A stretch of 64,000 bases of DNA from Chlamydiales bacterium. Lineage in GTDB: Bacteria; Chlamydiota; Chlamydiia; Chlamydiales; Criblamydiaceae. The stretch covers positions 62,001-126,000 of the forward strand of contig JACKPN010000005.1 of NCBI GenBank assembly GCA_024233575.1, given 5' to 3'. This document shows, in pieces, positions 17,846 through 26,376 of the stretch. How positions within the stretch are numbered: the stretch's first letter is position 1; the number at the start of each line of letters is the position of its first letter. The notes beneath the pieces were generated by a model that did no database searches, was not told where the DNA came from, and saw only the letters and a program-made list of their open reading frames with translations. The position numbers were made by a program, and so were the translations under genes.

Positions 17846-20602
17846 ATGACTGCCATTACCGCAACGAAACTCGTTTATCCCTTCGGAGCGAAGGTCGCCC
17901 ATCCGCCCCTGGATCGCAATATCCTTGGAGGCAAGGGCATCGGCCTGGCTGAGATGGCCTCAATCGGCCTTCCTGTTCCCCCGGGGTTCATCCTCACTTG
18001 CAACGCCTGCAATGACTACCGCCATCATGGGCGCACGATCACCGAAGAGCTGAAAGCAGGGATCTGGGAGGCTCTGGAAATCCTCGAAAAGCAGATGGGG
18101 AAACGTCTCGGCGATGCGAACAACCCGCTGATGGTATCGGTACGTTCGGGAGCCCGAGTTTCCATGCCGGGCATGATGGATACGATCCTCAACCTAGGCC
18201 TTAACGACGCCACCGTCAAAGGATTTGCCGACGCATCGGAGAACCCGCGCCTCGCCTACGATAGTTACCGCCGATTCATTGCCATGTACAGCGATATCGT
18301 CCACAAAACCAGCCGAAAACAATTCGAGCGCGCATTCGATGTGATCAAGATGCAGGAAGGCGCCGAACTGGATATCGACGTTAGCGTCGATGGCCTCATC
18401 GAAGCATGCGTACTCTTTAAGAAGATTCATGAGCAAGAGTGCGGCACGCCGTTCCCTCAAGATCCTAAGATCCAACTCCTCGAAGCAATACGCGCGGTTT
18501 TCAACAGCTGGGACAGCGAACGAGCCATGCTTTACCGGCAGATCCATCATATCCCCGACGATTGGGGAACGGCCGTCGTCGTCCAAACCATGGTATTCGG
18601 CAACAAAAACAACCGTTCAGCAACGGGGGTCGGCTTCACCCGCGACCCGGTCACAGGACAAAACATGTTCTACGGAGAATTTCTCATCAACGCGCAGGGT
18701 GAAGAAGTCGTAGCCGGCATCCGTACCCCCCATCCAATCAACCGCTATCAGAAAAAGCTTTCGAAAAGCCCTCTCGACAGTCTGGAACAGCTGATGCCTG
18801 AAGTCTACGGTCAGCTGCACAAGACGGTCAAACAATTAGAATTACACTACCGTGATATGCAGGACATTGAATTCACCATCGATGACGGGCAGTTATTCAT
18901 GTTGCAAACGCGAACAGGAAAACGTACCGGTTTTGCTGCTGTGCGCATCGCTGTGGAGATGATGGACGAAGGAATGATCGATGAAAAGACAGCTCTAAAG
19001 CGTATTGATCCCAACCAGCTTCAGCAGCTTCTTGCGCCGATCTTCGATCCTCACGCCAAAGAACTTGCCAAAGAACGGATGGCCGCACGCGGCCTTAACG
19101 CAGGTCCGGGAGCGGCATCGGGAGCGGCAGCATTCTCTAGCGAAAAGGCTGTCGAAATGAAAAAGCAAGGGATCCATTGCATCTTGGTGCGCGAAGAGTC
19201 TAACCCCGACGATTTTCCAGGTCTTGTCGCAGCTGACGGCGTTCTGACGACGCGTGGAGGCAGCACAAGCCATGCTGCCGTCGTCGCCCGCGGCATGGGC
19301 AAGCCATGCGTTGTCGGCTGTGATGCTCTCCACATCAACGAAACAGCAAAAACGCTAAGCGGCAACAATTTCACAATCAAAGAAGGCGATTCAATCTCAA
19401 TCGATGGCATGACCGGCGAGGTATTCTTCTGCAGCCTCGACACCAGCCCTTCGGAAGTCCTGCAAGTGTTGATCACTAGAGAAAAAAGTCCGGAAGAAAG
19501 CCTCGTTTACCGCCATTTTCAAAGGGTGATGGACCTCGCCGATAAACACCGTACGCTCAACGTCCGCACCAATACCGACACCCCGGAAGACAGCGCTCTC
19601 GCACGCGCTTTCGGAGCCGAAGGGATCGGCCTCTGCCGCACCGAACATATGTTCATGGACGCTTCGCGCCTGAACGAAGTGCGGCGCATGTTCTTCAGCA
19701 CAAAAAAAGAAGAACGGCAAAAAGCGATCCAGCGGCTCCTTCCTTATCAGCGTGAAGACTTCATCGGCATCTTCCGCGCAATGGACGGCCTGCCCGTCAC
19801 CATCAGACTGCTGGACCCTCCTCTGCACGAGTTCATGCCTCATAACGACGAAGAATTAGAAAATCTCGCCGCGCTGATGGAAATGCCGGCAGAGAAACTA
19901 CTGGAAATCCGCGCGTCCCTTGAAGAGCAAAACCCAATGCTAGGACATCGCGGCTGCCGCTTGGGTGTCCTTCTTCCCGAACTTACAGAAATGCAAGCGC
20001 GCGCCATTATCGAAGCAGCAATCTATGTTACTCAAGAGGGCGGCAACGTCAAACCCGAGATCATGATCCCTCTCATTGCCACTGACAAAGAATTCAACCA
20101 CCAGAAGGCATTGATCGACAAAACCGCTGAGCGAGTCTTTACTGAGACAGGAGTAACTGTTCCCTACCTCGTAGGCACCATGATTGAGCTGCCCCGCGCT
20201 GCCCTGGTTGCCGACCGCATCGCCGAAACTGCAGATTTCTTCAGCTTCGGTACCAACGACCTGACACAAACAACCTACGGCATCAGCCGTGATGACAGCA
20301 GCAAATTCGTTCCCGCCTATGTGAACGGGGTCCCTAATCCCCACGATCCTGAAGAGTTGATCCATATTCTTTCAGATGACCCCTTCCAGGTTCTTGACAG
20401 CGACGGCGTCGGCAAATTGATGCGGCTGGCCGTTAACGATGGACGGAAGACGAACGGTTCTTTGAAGTGTGGAATATGCGGAGAGCATGGAGGCGAGCCT
20501 GCATCGGTGATGTTCTGTCATACCCTTGATTTGAACTACGTCTCCTGCTCGCCCTACCGTATTCCTATCGCACGATTGGCGGCAGCGATTGCCTGTATTT
20601 AA
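17846..20602 (+). CDS. ppdK: Pyruvate, phosphate dikinase
   Basis: 918 residues, slightly longer than the usual 870-890. It interconverts pyruvate, ATP and Pi with PEP, AMP and PPi. The N-terminal ATP-grasp domain starts G-G-K-G-I-G-L-A-E-M. The swivelling phospho-His motif is G-G-S-T-S-H-A-A-V-V-A-R near residue 477, and the C-terminal PEP/pyruvate barrel has E-G-I-G-L-C-R-T-E-H, G-T-N-D-L-T-Q and the late C-G-I-C-G-E-H-G. All key residues appear present. It could support gluconeogenic or PPi-linked glycolytic flux. Single gene; a GAGGG motif precedes the ATG. The upstream gap shared with the reductase is 115 bases. Confidence 0.95.
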   Translation: MTAITATKLVYPFGAKVAHPPLDRNILGGKGIGLAEMASIGLPVPPGFILTCNACNDYRHHGRTITEELKAGIWEALEILEKQMGKRLGDANNPLMVSVRSGARVSMPGMMDTILNLGLNDATVKGFADASENPRLAYDSYRRFIAMYSDIVHKTSRKQFERAFDVIKMQEGAELDIDVSVDGLIEACVLFKKIHEQECGTPFPQDPKIQLLEAIRAVFNSWDSERAMLYRQIHHIPDDWGTAVVVQTMVFGNKNNRSATGVGFTRDPVTGQNMFYGEFLINAQGEEVVAGIRTPHPINRYQKKLSKSPLDSLEQLMPEVYGQLHKTVKQLELHYRDMQDIEFTIDDGQLFMLQTRTGKRTGFAAVRIAVEMMDEGMIDEKTALKRIDPNQLQQLLAPIFDPHAKELAKERMAARGLNAGPGAASGAAAFSSEKAVEMKKQGIHCILVREESNPDDFPGLVAADGVLTTRGGSTSHAAVVARGMGKPCVVGCDALHINETAKTLSGNNFTIKEGDSISIDGMTGEVFFCSLDTSPSEVLQVLITREKSPEESLVYRHFQRVMDLADKHRTLNVRTNTDTPEDSALARAFGAEGIGLCRTEHMFMDASRLNEVRRMFFSTKKEERQKAIQRLLPYQREDFIGIFRAMDGLPVTIRLLDPPLHEFMPHNDEELENLAALMEMPAEKLLEIRASLEEQNPMLGHRGCRLGVLLPELTEMQARAIIEAAIYVTQEGGNVKPEIMIPLIATDKEFNHQKALIDKTAERVFTETGVTVPYLVGTMIELPRAALVADRIAETADFFSFGTNDLTQTTYGISRDDSSKFVPAYVNGVPNPHDPEELIHILSDDPFQVLDSDGVGKLMRLAVNDGRKTNGSLKCGICGEHGGEPASVMFCHTLDLNYVSCSPYRIPIARLAAAIACI

Positions 20603-20783
20603 AGAACGCAGGCACAATAATTTGGAGCGTTCTATTAGCAATTTCCCTTCTTACTTTACGCTTGCTCATATAAACCGTCATCAACTTGGTTCAAACTCTG
20701 CACTTTATGAACCGTACCCCACTAATTTTGCATATAGATATAAAAAATATTTTACCTTCTTCGTTACATTGTCATAGAAGTAG
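20603..20783. other. Intergenic region, no gene seen
   Basis: AT-rich toward the right end, presumably the promoter region of the next small gene. I see no strong consensus, terminator or repeat. Confidence 0.4.
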
Positions 20784-21269
20784 ATGAAACAATATGAAGG
20801 TAGTCCCATGTGCTCGCCAGCGTTTGGTGCACGATTCGTTAGGCATCCCTCTGCTAAACCTTATGGCTACGAGCTCGATCAACATTTTTTATCCTGGGAG
20901 AACAACCTATCGTTAGCTTCGCTTGTTCCCTTCGTTGGCAGCCTGGCTGGTATCGTAAAAATTGTGATGGGCATCGCTCAAGCAACTATTTTCGCTCTTA
21001 ACGAGTATCTTACTTCCAAAACAGTCAAAAGTCCCATTAGAGCCGATAAAATAAAAAATTATGCCTCTTCCCTTATTAAGCATGGTCTTGGAAATATTGC
21101 AGCAGGCATCGCCGAAACCATTCCATGCGGCGGACTCCTAATAGCTATCCCAAGAGGGATTTTAGCTTCTATCAAAGTGAGCAAAGGAATACCTTTCCAC
21201 TCTGCAGTAAAATTCCAGCCCTATTTCTCTATGAGAAACTATCCCATAAAAACGGTTTGCATGTATTAA
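20784..21269 (+). CDS. Small hydrophobic protein of unknown function
   Basis: 161 residues. Two separated hydrophobic stretches (about 44-68, around L-V-P-F-V-G-S-L-A-G-I-V-K-I, and about 108-130, around G-G-L-L-I-A-I-P-R-G) suggest membrane association; the first could pack as a short hairpin. I recognise no domain. A second ATG at 20808 has a better ribosome-binding site (GAAGG, seven bases) and gives 153 residues, so it may be the real start. Isolated gene in an accessory region beside an F-box protein gene. It may be another small membrane-directed accessory protein. Confidence 0.6.
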   Translation: MKQYEGSPMCSPAFGARFVRHPSAKPYGYELDQHFLSWENNLSLASLVPFVGSLAGIVKIVMGIAQATIFALNEYLTSKTVKSPIRADKIKNYASSLIKHGLGNIAAGIAETIPCGGLLIAIPRGILASIKVSKGIPFHSAVKFQPYFSMRNYPIKTVCMY

Positions 21270-21331
21270 CGATGATCTTTCCCTAGGAAGAGGAACCAGG
21301 ATACATCCTATGTAAGAATTACATTTACAAG

Positions 21332-21380
21332 GAGCCACTTGCAAAATGAATTCGGGCGTTTTTCATGAGGGAATAAGGGC
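21332..21380 (+). repeat. Single end of a palindromic element (family III, GAGCCACTTGCAAAA)
   Basis: GAGCCACTTGCAAAA at 21332-21346, followed by a diverged stretch ending near GCGTTTTTC, matches the right arm (reverse complement) of the full element at 47199-47357. Only one end is visible here, so it is a solo or decayed copy between a small hydrophobic gene and the F-box gene. Confidence 0.5.
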
Positions 21381-21441
21381 GTTAAGACAGTAAATATTTT
21401 TTAGTAGGATAGATTCACCTGTGAGGGGTTTCGTCTCCTCG

Positions 21442-22860
21442 CTATGCATCGCCAAGAAGGTACGATCTGACATACTCATATACACTCATTGCTGCCAAAA
21501 AAAGACGGTAGGGGTAACGATAAAGAGACCATCCCACGTCTGGTTCTGTGTATAACTCTACCAGCCTGTCTGCAGCCGACCGACGCAGAGTTTGATATGT
21601 AGGATCTACAGCATCATTCAATGTTTCTATGATGCGCTTTTCTTTCAGATTTACAACATGGATATGATGAACCCATTTACCTCTCTCCTTCAAAAACTCG
21701 ATTCCAGAACAAAGGACATGTTCACCGGAAATAACAAGAGCATGACAGTACGGCATTGGCAACAACATGTATTGGCCGCTTTCCAAATCATAAACTAATA
21801 GTTTGCTATCCTGAAGAGCGCATAAAGTCTTGCCTTGAACGTCAAAATCATTATATTCCCCCTGGAAAAAATCAAAAATAATGGCGCGATCTTCTTTCCT
21901 TTTAGCTAAATCCCAGACAACAACTGCGTTGAGACCTTGCAAGTAAAGCTTGTTGTCCTTGATGAGTAGATGCCGTGACCAATGAAGGAATGGACGGCGA
22001 TTAACCGTTATCCGCTCATCATCAGTGCCCTTATTCATTGGCGGAATGATGGAATAATATGGAGAACGGTAATCGATCACTTCAAAAGCTACAGCGGCCG
22101 AACAACCATGCAGCAAAGCAATCTTCCCTTCGTTAACAGTCATATTTAAGCAACAAAACCTGCGCCTGAAAATATCCTGTTCTTTCAGCTCCCTTGTCAC
22201 TTTTTCTACGTTCACGTCGTTTTTCGAAAAAGCCGTTTCAATTTTTTGGACGATCTCACCAGTAGAATAATCCCACTGAACGATGATTCCATCCTTGCGG
22301 AGCGCGAAGAGGTAACGAGCTTCAGTAACGATATGAGAGACAGGGAGATTTTCTTCACCTTTTAAAATTTTCTTTTCCTTGGTGTCTAATCTTTCAATCT
22401 CGATATCGATAAGGTTAACGATTGTAAAATAGTGGTTCCCTGATTTTGCTGTTGGACACGAAAGAGTTGCATCGTTAAAAGCTCCACAACTTACGGAATG
22501 ATAATATGGATTTTTTTCTACAATAAAATTGTTATCGTGGATCTTCATCGGTACGATTTTTGCTTCCAGGCGGAGGATGGAATAGAGTTTGTCCACATCT
22601 CTCAAAACAAGAAGCTTTGATCGGCGGCTCAGGATTTTGAGATTTTCAACAGCAACGTCACCTACCGATTTTTCGATATACAATTCTTGCAAAATCTGGG
22701 ACTCCCGCCAGACTTTACAGGTGGCAAGACAGCTCGCAAGGTCTTCCGAATCGTTTAAAAATGAAAAGACATGTCCCCAAACCTCCATAGGCAGGCCGCA
22801 GATATTCTCAACATCTGCAGGCGAAGTTTGAAGTAAGCTTCTATCGCTTATCGGACTCAT
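21442..22860 (-). CDS. F-box protein with C-terminal beta-propeller-like region
   Basis: 472 residues from ATG 22860 (a TTG codon lies two codons before it). Residues about 23-60 are a clear eukaryotic-type F-box: L-P-M-E-V-W-G-H-V-F-S-F-L followed by L-A-S-C-L-A-T-C-K-V-W-R, with the Leu-Pro and Cys-x-x-W-R landmarks. The remaining 400 residues are beta-rich with repeated strand-turn units (for example L-F-A-L-R-K-D-G-I-I-V-Q-W-D-Y and Y-L-Q-G-L-N-A-V-V-V-W-D-L), like WD/Kelch-type propellers that bind the target in host SCF ubiquitin ligases. No signal peptide. Known F-box effectors (Legionella, Parachlamydiales genomes) recruit host Skp1; that role here is inferred. Confidence 0.85.
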   Translation of the reverse strand: MSPISDRSLLQTSPADVENICGLPMEVWGHVFSFLNDSEDLASCLATCKVWRESQILQELYIEKSVGDVAVENLKILSRRSKLLVLRDVDKLYSILRLEAKIVPMKIHDNNFIVEKNPYYHSVSCGAFNDATLSCPTAKSGNHYFTIVNLIDIEIERLDTKEKKILKGEENLPVSHIVTEARYLFALRKDGIIVQWDYSTGEIVQKIETAFSKNDVNVEKVTRELKEQDIFRRRFCCLNMTVNEGKIALLHGCSAAVAFEVIDYRSPYYSIIPPMNKGTDDERITVNRRPFLHWSRHLLIKDNKLYLQGLNAVVVWDLAKRKEDRAIIFDFFQGEYNDFDVQGKTLCALQDSKLLVYDLESGQYMLLPMPYCHALVISGEHVLCSGIEFLKERGKWVHHIHVVNLKEKRIIETLNDAVDPTYQTLRRSAADRLVELYTEPDVGWSLYRYPYRLFLAAMSVYEYVRSYLLGDA

Positions 22861-23010
22861 CACCAACGATGATACATAATTTTCTTTTTATTTTCTACGT
22901 TTCGATCACGCTTTGCAAAACCTTAAATGAGATGACACCGACTTTCTCAATACCTTATTCCTTCAGATAAGCTTCGGCCTTGTGAATGTCTTCTTCACAA
23001 GACCGTTTTA

Positions 23011-23047
23011 GAGCGTGTCGTCAATTAAGAATAATTGGAATTTTTCT
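23011..23047 (+). repeat. Right end of MITE family I (partial copy)
   Basis: GAGCGTGTCGTCAATTAAG and the following 18 bases are nearly identical to the reverse complement of the right end of the full element at 24812-24978. The rest of the element is absent, so this is a truncated copy. Confidence 0.7.
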
Positions 23048-23065
23048 CCTGAGGAATTTTCTTAG

Positions 23066-23472
23066 GGCAGTCGGGAACTTTCAGCTGATTCTGATGGTTT
23101 AATTTCCGACGAGCCTTCTTCGGAGCTCGCCCCAGGAGCTTCAGCGGAAATTGCTGATGAAATGTGACTGCTCCCTCGCCTAAAGGCGAAGGCGAAGGCG
23201 AAGGCTTCTACGGCTTTTGCAACCGATGCGATCTAGCCCGAGCGCAACATTTTCTCAAGTTTTTTTCTTTAAACTTCGGGATTTGATTGTGGTTAGGTTG
23301 TTACCGCTGAACCACTACTTACTTGAGGAACCCTTGGTCAACCTTTTGTGTTTTACCACTGGAAGGATTTTCCTGGAACCAGATACACTGTCAGATAGCT
23401 ACCTGACACTAAGGTCAAGGCATGAACAGTTTAACCGAAAGGCACGTTTCATCCCAGCTCTAAAGTGCTGGG
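23066..23472 (+). pseudogene. Possible remnant of an IS200/IS605-type TnpB 3' end with its RNA region
   Basis: A 33-codon frame with protein-like composition (R-E-L-S-A-D-S-D-G-L-I ... A-E-I-A-D-E-M, stop at 23165-23167) has no start. About 285 bases follow with small hairpins (GTCAG...CTGAC at 23390-23407; CCCAGC...GCTGGG at 23453-23472). This layout resembles the end of a tnpB gene followed by its guide (omega) RNA and right-end hairpin. It is a weak, pattern-based call; no catalytic part remains. Confidence 0.3.
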
Positions 23473-23700
23473 TTTTCATGCGTCAGAGGATAAACGTGAT
23501 CAGGCCTACAAGCCAATCCTTATGAGAGATCTAAAGAGCGCCCTGAATGTGCAACTAGATTCTAGTTGATTAGCTCCTCGTTGTCGCGCTGGAGGCGTGG
23601 ACATTTACTATGAAGCGAGTGTTTATTCAAATTACAAACATCTGTGAACAGGTTATACCGAAAATAAGGATCTATTTTTTTGAGCACGTTGACTTCTTAC

Positions 23701-24489
23701 CTAGCTATTTAATAGTTGTATATTCGTGTCACATGTACTAATTTCGAAATTCAACCTTTCCCTACGGATTCGTAACATTGCAGTTTGGGTGGCACAAACA
23801 GAATTCTTGAGCGAAGGATGTTCCAATATATCGCGTAACGTCTCATCATCCCCAACAAGCTGATGAAGATCGATAGGTTCACAGGCTTTCTCTATTTCAC
23901 TGTTCAGGACATATTTTCTGATGGAATCATGAATCTTTGCCATCTTTTGAACATCAATCACGCCTGTTAAGGATAAATCTGCCATTATTGTGGGATCATC
24001 TTGGGAAGAATTAACATCTTCTTTTTCTGACAAAAACTTTTCTAGTACATCCAATTCTTTTTCTAACTTATATTTTTTAATTCTGATTTCTGTTATTTTA
24101 TTAATATTTTTTGGGATGGACTCAGCAATCTCTTGCTTCGTTATTTCCTCTTTTCTTTGAATTTCACTGTAAAAAGGAGCCCAGTGCTCCTCTTCTTCTT
24201 TCACAATCTGTTTACTTGTAGTCTTAAAAGCAAAAATCCAGCCTGCTACCCCCACAATAAGACTAACAGCCGCAGCAGACAATAAAGACGTACCAAGAAT
24301 CATGGTTCCTGGCACCAATGCCCAAATTCCGGCAGGTGCTAGTATGAAAGATACAAGCGTTGCTACAACAGCGACAACAAGTGAAGCGATTTCCTGCCAG
24401 TTTTTTTTGCGTGGTTGTTGAGTTCTCGGGTGATCATTTTCAAAGTCAGAAATGATATTATTTGCTGCGCTTGGCGGAGACACATTCAT
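23701..24489 (-). CDS. Inc-like protein with two-lobed hydrophobic segment and coiled coil
   Basis: 262 residues. A 30-residue charged N-terminus is followed by a long hydrophobic region at about 34-87 that splits into two helices around I-W-A-L-V-P-G. The C-terminal half is charged and helical, with a coiled-coil stretch near 115-155 (rich in E, K, I, L). This is the classic Inc architecture, like the tandem pair at 12639-14340, though I see no convincing sequence kinship with that pair. I infer a possible inclusion-membrane protein. It is flanked on both sides by decayed mobile sequences. Confidence 0.75.
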   Translation of the reverse strand: MNVSPPSAANNIISDFENDHPRTQQPRKKNWQEIASLVVAVVATLVSFILAPAGIWALVPGTMILGTSLLSAAAVSLIVGVAGWIFAFKTTSKQIVKEEEEHWAPFYSEIQRKEEITKQEIAESIPKNINKITEIRIKKYKLEKELDVLEKFLSEKEDVNSSQDDPTIMADLSLTGVIDVQKMAKIHDSIRKYVLNSEIEKACEPIDLHQLVGDDETLRDILEHPSLKNSVCATQTAMLRIRRERLNFEISTCDTNIQLLNS

Positions 24490-24644
24490 AGTAAACTCTG
24501 AAATTTATTTAATTAAATAAGATGCTTGTAAAGCCAATCTAACTTCGAGCATCACTTAAATTAAGTGAAAAAAAAGTATACCAGATGTCGAAAACGATCG
24601 CAACAGTAAATGTTTTTTTTGAAAGATTGACGACTTTTGATATT

Positions 24645-25114
24645 GGAGTCGTTGTAATTGACTGTTCTGGCCTCCGACGCGCAGACCTCTCGCTATGTAA
24701 CGATAGAGGCAAACGTTTATGCAGAGCTTGTTGAAGCTGCCCGTACATGAAGGGAATAGAGCGGAACGAGCAGAAGTAAGGGCAAAACGCGCAGAAGCGG
24801 GAGTGCACGAACTAGAGCGTGTCGTCAAATTAAGGAATAAAGCCCTTTTTCATCTTTTTTCGCTTGTTTTTACCCACTTTTTCGCCCTATTTTCCAAGTA
24901 TGAGCTGCAAAATTGTCTACAAACAACCAAAAAAATCCAGAAAAATTCCAATTATTCTTAATTGAGGACACACTCTAGAGGCAGAAGTCAGTCGGCTAAT
25001 CGCCCTGGTCAATCAACTCGAATACGAGCTCTAAAAAAATTCAGAGAGATTGAACAGGCGATGAAGAATGTCAATCTAATGGGACGACAAGTCGACAACC
25101 CTAACGTCTATTAG
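24645..25114 (+). pseudogene. Coiled-coil gene broken by frameshifts and a MITE insertion
   Basis: Four pieces in three frames join into one protein-like sequence. The first, about 24648-24749, contains S-R-Y-V-T-I-E-A-N-V-Y-A-E-L-V-E-A-A-R-T. The second, about 24752-24817, contains R-A-E-R-A-E-V-R-A-K-R-A-E-A. After the MITE, E-A-E-V-S-R-L-I-A-L-V-N-Q-L-E runs to a stop at 25032. Past a run of seven A, a shifted frame reads K-F-R-E-I-E-Q-A-M-K-N-V and stops at 25112-25114. Removing the MITE rejoins the second and third pieces exactly in frame (GAA CTA GAG GCA GAA). The parent was a short coiled-coil protein of unknown role. Confidence 0.6.
24812..24978. mobile_element. 167-bp MITE-like element, family I, complete copy
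   Basis: The ends are imperfect inverted repeats: CTAGAGCGTGTCGTCAA on the left and, read on the other strand, CTAGAGTGTGTCCTCAA on the right. The target duplication is CTAG or TA, as used by IS5-type or IS630/mariner-type transposases. It contains no gene. Partial copies lie at 23011-23047 (right end) and 41466-41511 (left end). The element interrupts a coiled-coil gene. Confidence 0.75.
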
Positions 25115-25230
25115 AAAAAATCTACCAGCCTGTTAACCCAGATCGGACACTCGCGCTTTTTCCACTATACCCATAAATTCTCCAATTCGCTAGGATCAAG
25201 GAAATCATCAAAAATTGTTAGGCATCTTTC

Positions 25231-26280
25231 ATGACCAATAAAGCACACTCGCTATTCCTCACTTCGATCCGCTCATTCTTCATCGCGCTCTTCAGCATGA
25301 CAGGGATCAGCTTCGGCATCATCCCGCTAATGATCATCCTGGGCCTGCTCTTTTCCGGAAGCAGCAGCGAACCAGACCGTGATTACAATGTAACGATCCT
25401 ATCGAATGCCGAAGGCGTTAGAAAGGTACAATCTAAAAAAGCTCCAGTCATCCTGCAATTGAATATTGAAGGATTGATTGGTACTAACAAATTGAATAAA
25501 GAAAAGGTAGCTCAGCAACTGATCGAATCGCGTGAGGGAGACCTAAGCAATGACCGCGTTAAGGCAATGCTCGTTAATCTGAACACTCCCGGCGGGACGG
25601 TAGTCGACAGCGACGGCATCTACCGTGCGATCCTGGCATACAAAAAACGCTACAACGTCCCTGTTTATGCCTACGTTGACGGCCTTTGCGCCTCAGGCGG
25701 CATGTACATAGCCTCTGCAGCCGATAAAATATACACTAGCGATATCAGCCTTGTCGGCAGCGTTGGCGTCCTATCGCCGGCATTTCTTAATTTCTCCAAG
25801 CTAATGGAAACTGTGGGCATCCAGGCAAAAACCCTCTACGAAGGTAAAGGCAAAGACGACATGAACCCTCTTCGCCCCTGGAAACCGGGCGAAACGGAGT
25901 TCTTTGAAAAGATCATCAAATACTACTATGACCATTTCGTTAATGTGGTGATCAACGCGCGTCCTGAGATCGGCAAAGAAAAACTCATCGAAACCTATGG
26001 GGCACAGGTCTTTCCGGCGCCAGCGGCAAAGGAGAACGGCTACACTGACGGCGCCGAGTACTCCCGCGACCAAGTGCTGCGCATGCTATTACAAGAGATC
26101 GGCATCGAAGACGACTACTATCAGGTCGTCACCCTTGAGGAAGAGAAATGGCTCAACAAACTGTTTGAAGAGTCGTTCAACTTTCTACAAGGCGGCGTCA
26201 AACATCGTTTTGATTTAGGACCTCTGAGCGATCCGGAATTTAGCGGACAATTCCTCTACCTGTATCAGCCGGAACAGTAA
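25231..26280 (+). CDS. sohB: Membrane-anchored S49 family peptidase (SohB/SppA-like)
   Basis: 349 residues. One N-terminal membrane segment (about 15-44) is followed by the S49 protease domain. The catalytic Ser lies in D-G-L-C-A-S-G-G-M-Y-I-A-S-A and the catalytic Lys candidate in the downstream G-S-V-G-V-L-S...K region. These enzymes degrade cleaved signal peptides or membrane proteins. It is the first gene of the sohB-polA-coaE-rho block, in the same order as C. trachomatis CT494-CT491. A strong hairpin terminator follows, so polA has its own transcript. Confidence 0.9.
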   Translation: MTNKAHSLFLTSIRSFFIALFSMTGISFGIIPLMIILGLLFSGSSSEPDRDYNVTILSNAEGVRKVQSKKAPVILQLNIEGLIGTNKLNKEKVAQQLIESREGDLSNDRVKAMLVNLNTPGGTVVDSDGIYRAILAYKKRYNVPVYAYVDGLCASGGMYIASAADKIYTSDISLVGSVGVLSPAFLNFSKLMETVGIQAKTLYEGKGKDDMNPLRPWKPGETEFFEKIIKYYYDHFVNVVINARPEIGKEKLIETYGAQVFPAPAAKENGYTDGAEYSRDQVLRMLLQEIGIEDDYYQVVTLEEEKWLNKLFEESFNFLQGGVKHRFDLGPLSDPEFSGQFLYLYQPEQ

Positions 26281-26284
26281 CCGA

Positions 26285-26330
26285 AAATGGGGTAGCTCTA
26301 AAATAGCGCTACCCCATTTCTTTGAGGTAT
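26285..26330 (+). terminator. Rho-independent terminator after sohB
   Basis: AAATGGGGTAGC (26285-26296) pairs with GCTACCCCATTT (26308-26319): a 12-bp perfect stem with an 11-base loop and a following TTTCTTT. Confidence 0.75.
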
Positions 26331-26376
26331 GCTATGCTTGCCTGTAGCTCTTATAGAATACTCTTAACTGCCTACC

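Larger units (their letters stand above)
22861..23700. other. 840-bp region of decayed mobile DNA
   Basis: I see no intact gene. From left to right it holds: one end of MITE family I (23011-23047); a 33-codon protein-like frame (23066-23167) with no start; a short GGCGAA-type tandem repeat (about 23185-23205); a structured stretch with small hairpins ending in CCCAGC...GCTGGG (23453-23472); a palindrome CAACTAGA/TCTAGTTG near 23560; and a TATACCGAAAA end near 23650. It is a graveyard of mobile elements between an F-box gene and an Inc-like gene. Confidence 0.6.

Noticed and set aside
19397..19843. 148-codon open frame antisense to ppdK
   Set aside because: Shadow of ppdK; low-likelihood amino-acid composition (Cys/His/Arg rich) typical for antisense frames.
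23185..23205. GGCGAA tandem stretch as a CRISPR or regulatory repeat
   Set aside because: Only about three to four 6-bp units with no spacers; a simple slippage repeat.
23217..23525. 102-codon plus-strand open frame in the region left of the Inc-like gene
   Set aside because: Composition and position (overlapping structured, hairpin-rich DNA) look non-coding; no ribosome-binding site and no protein-like pattern.
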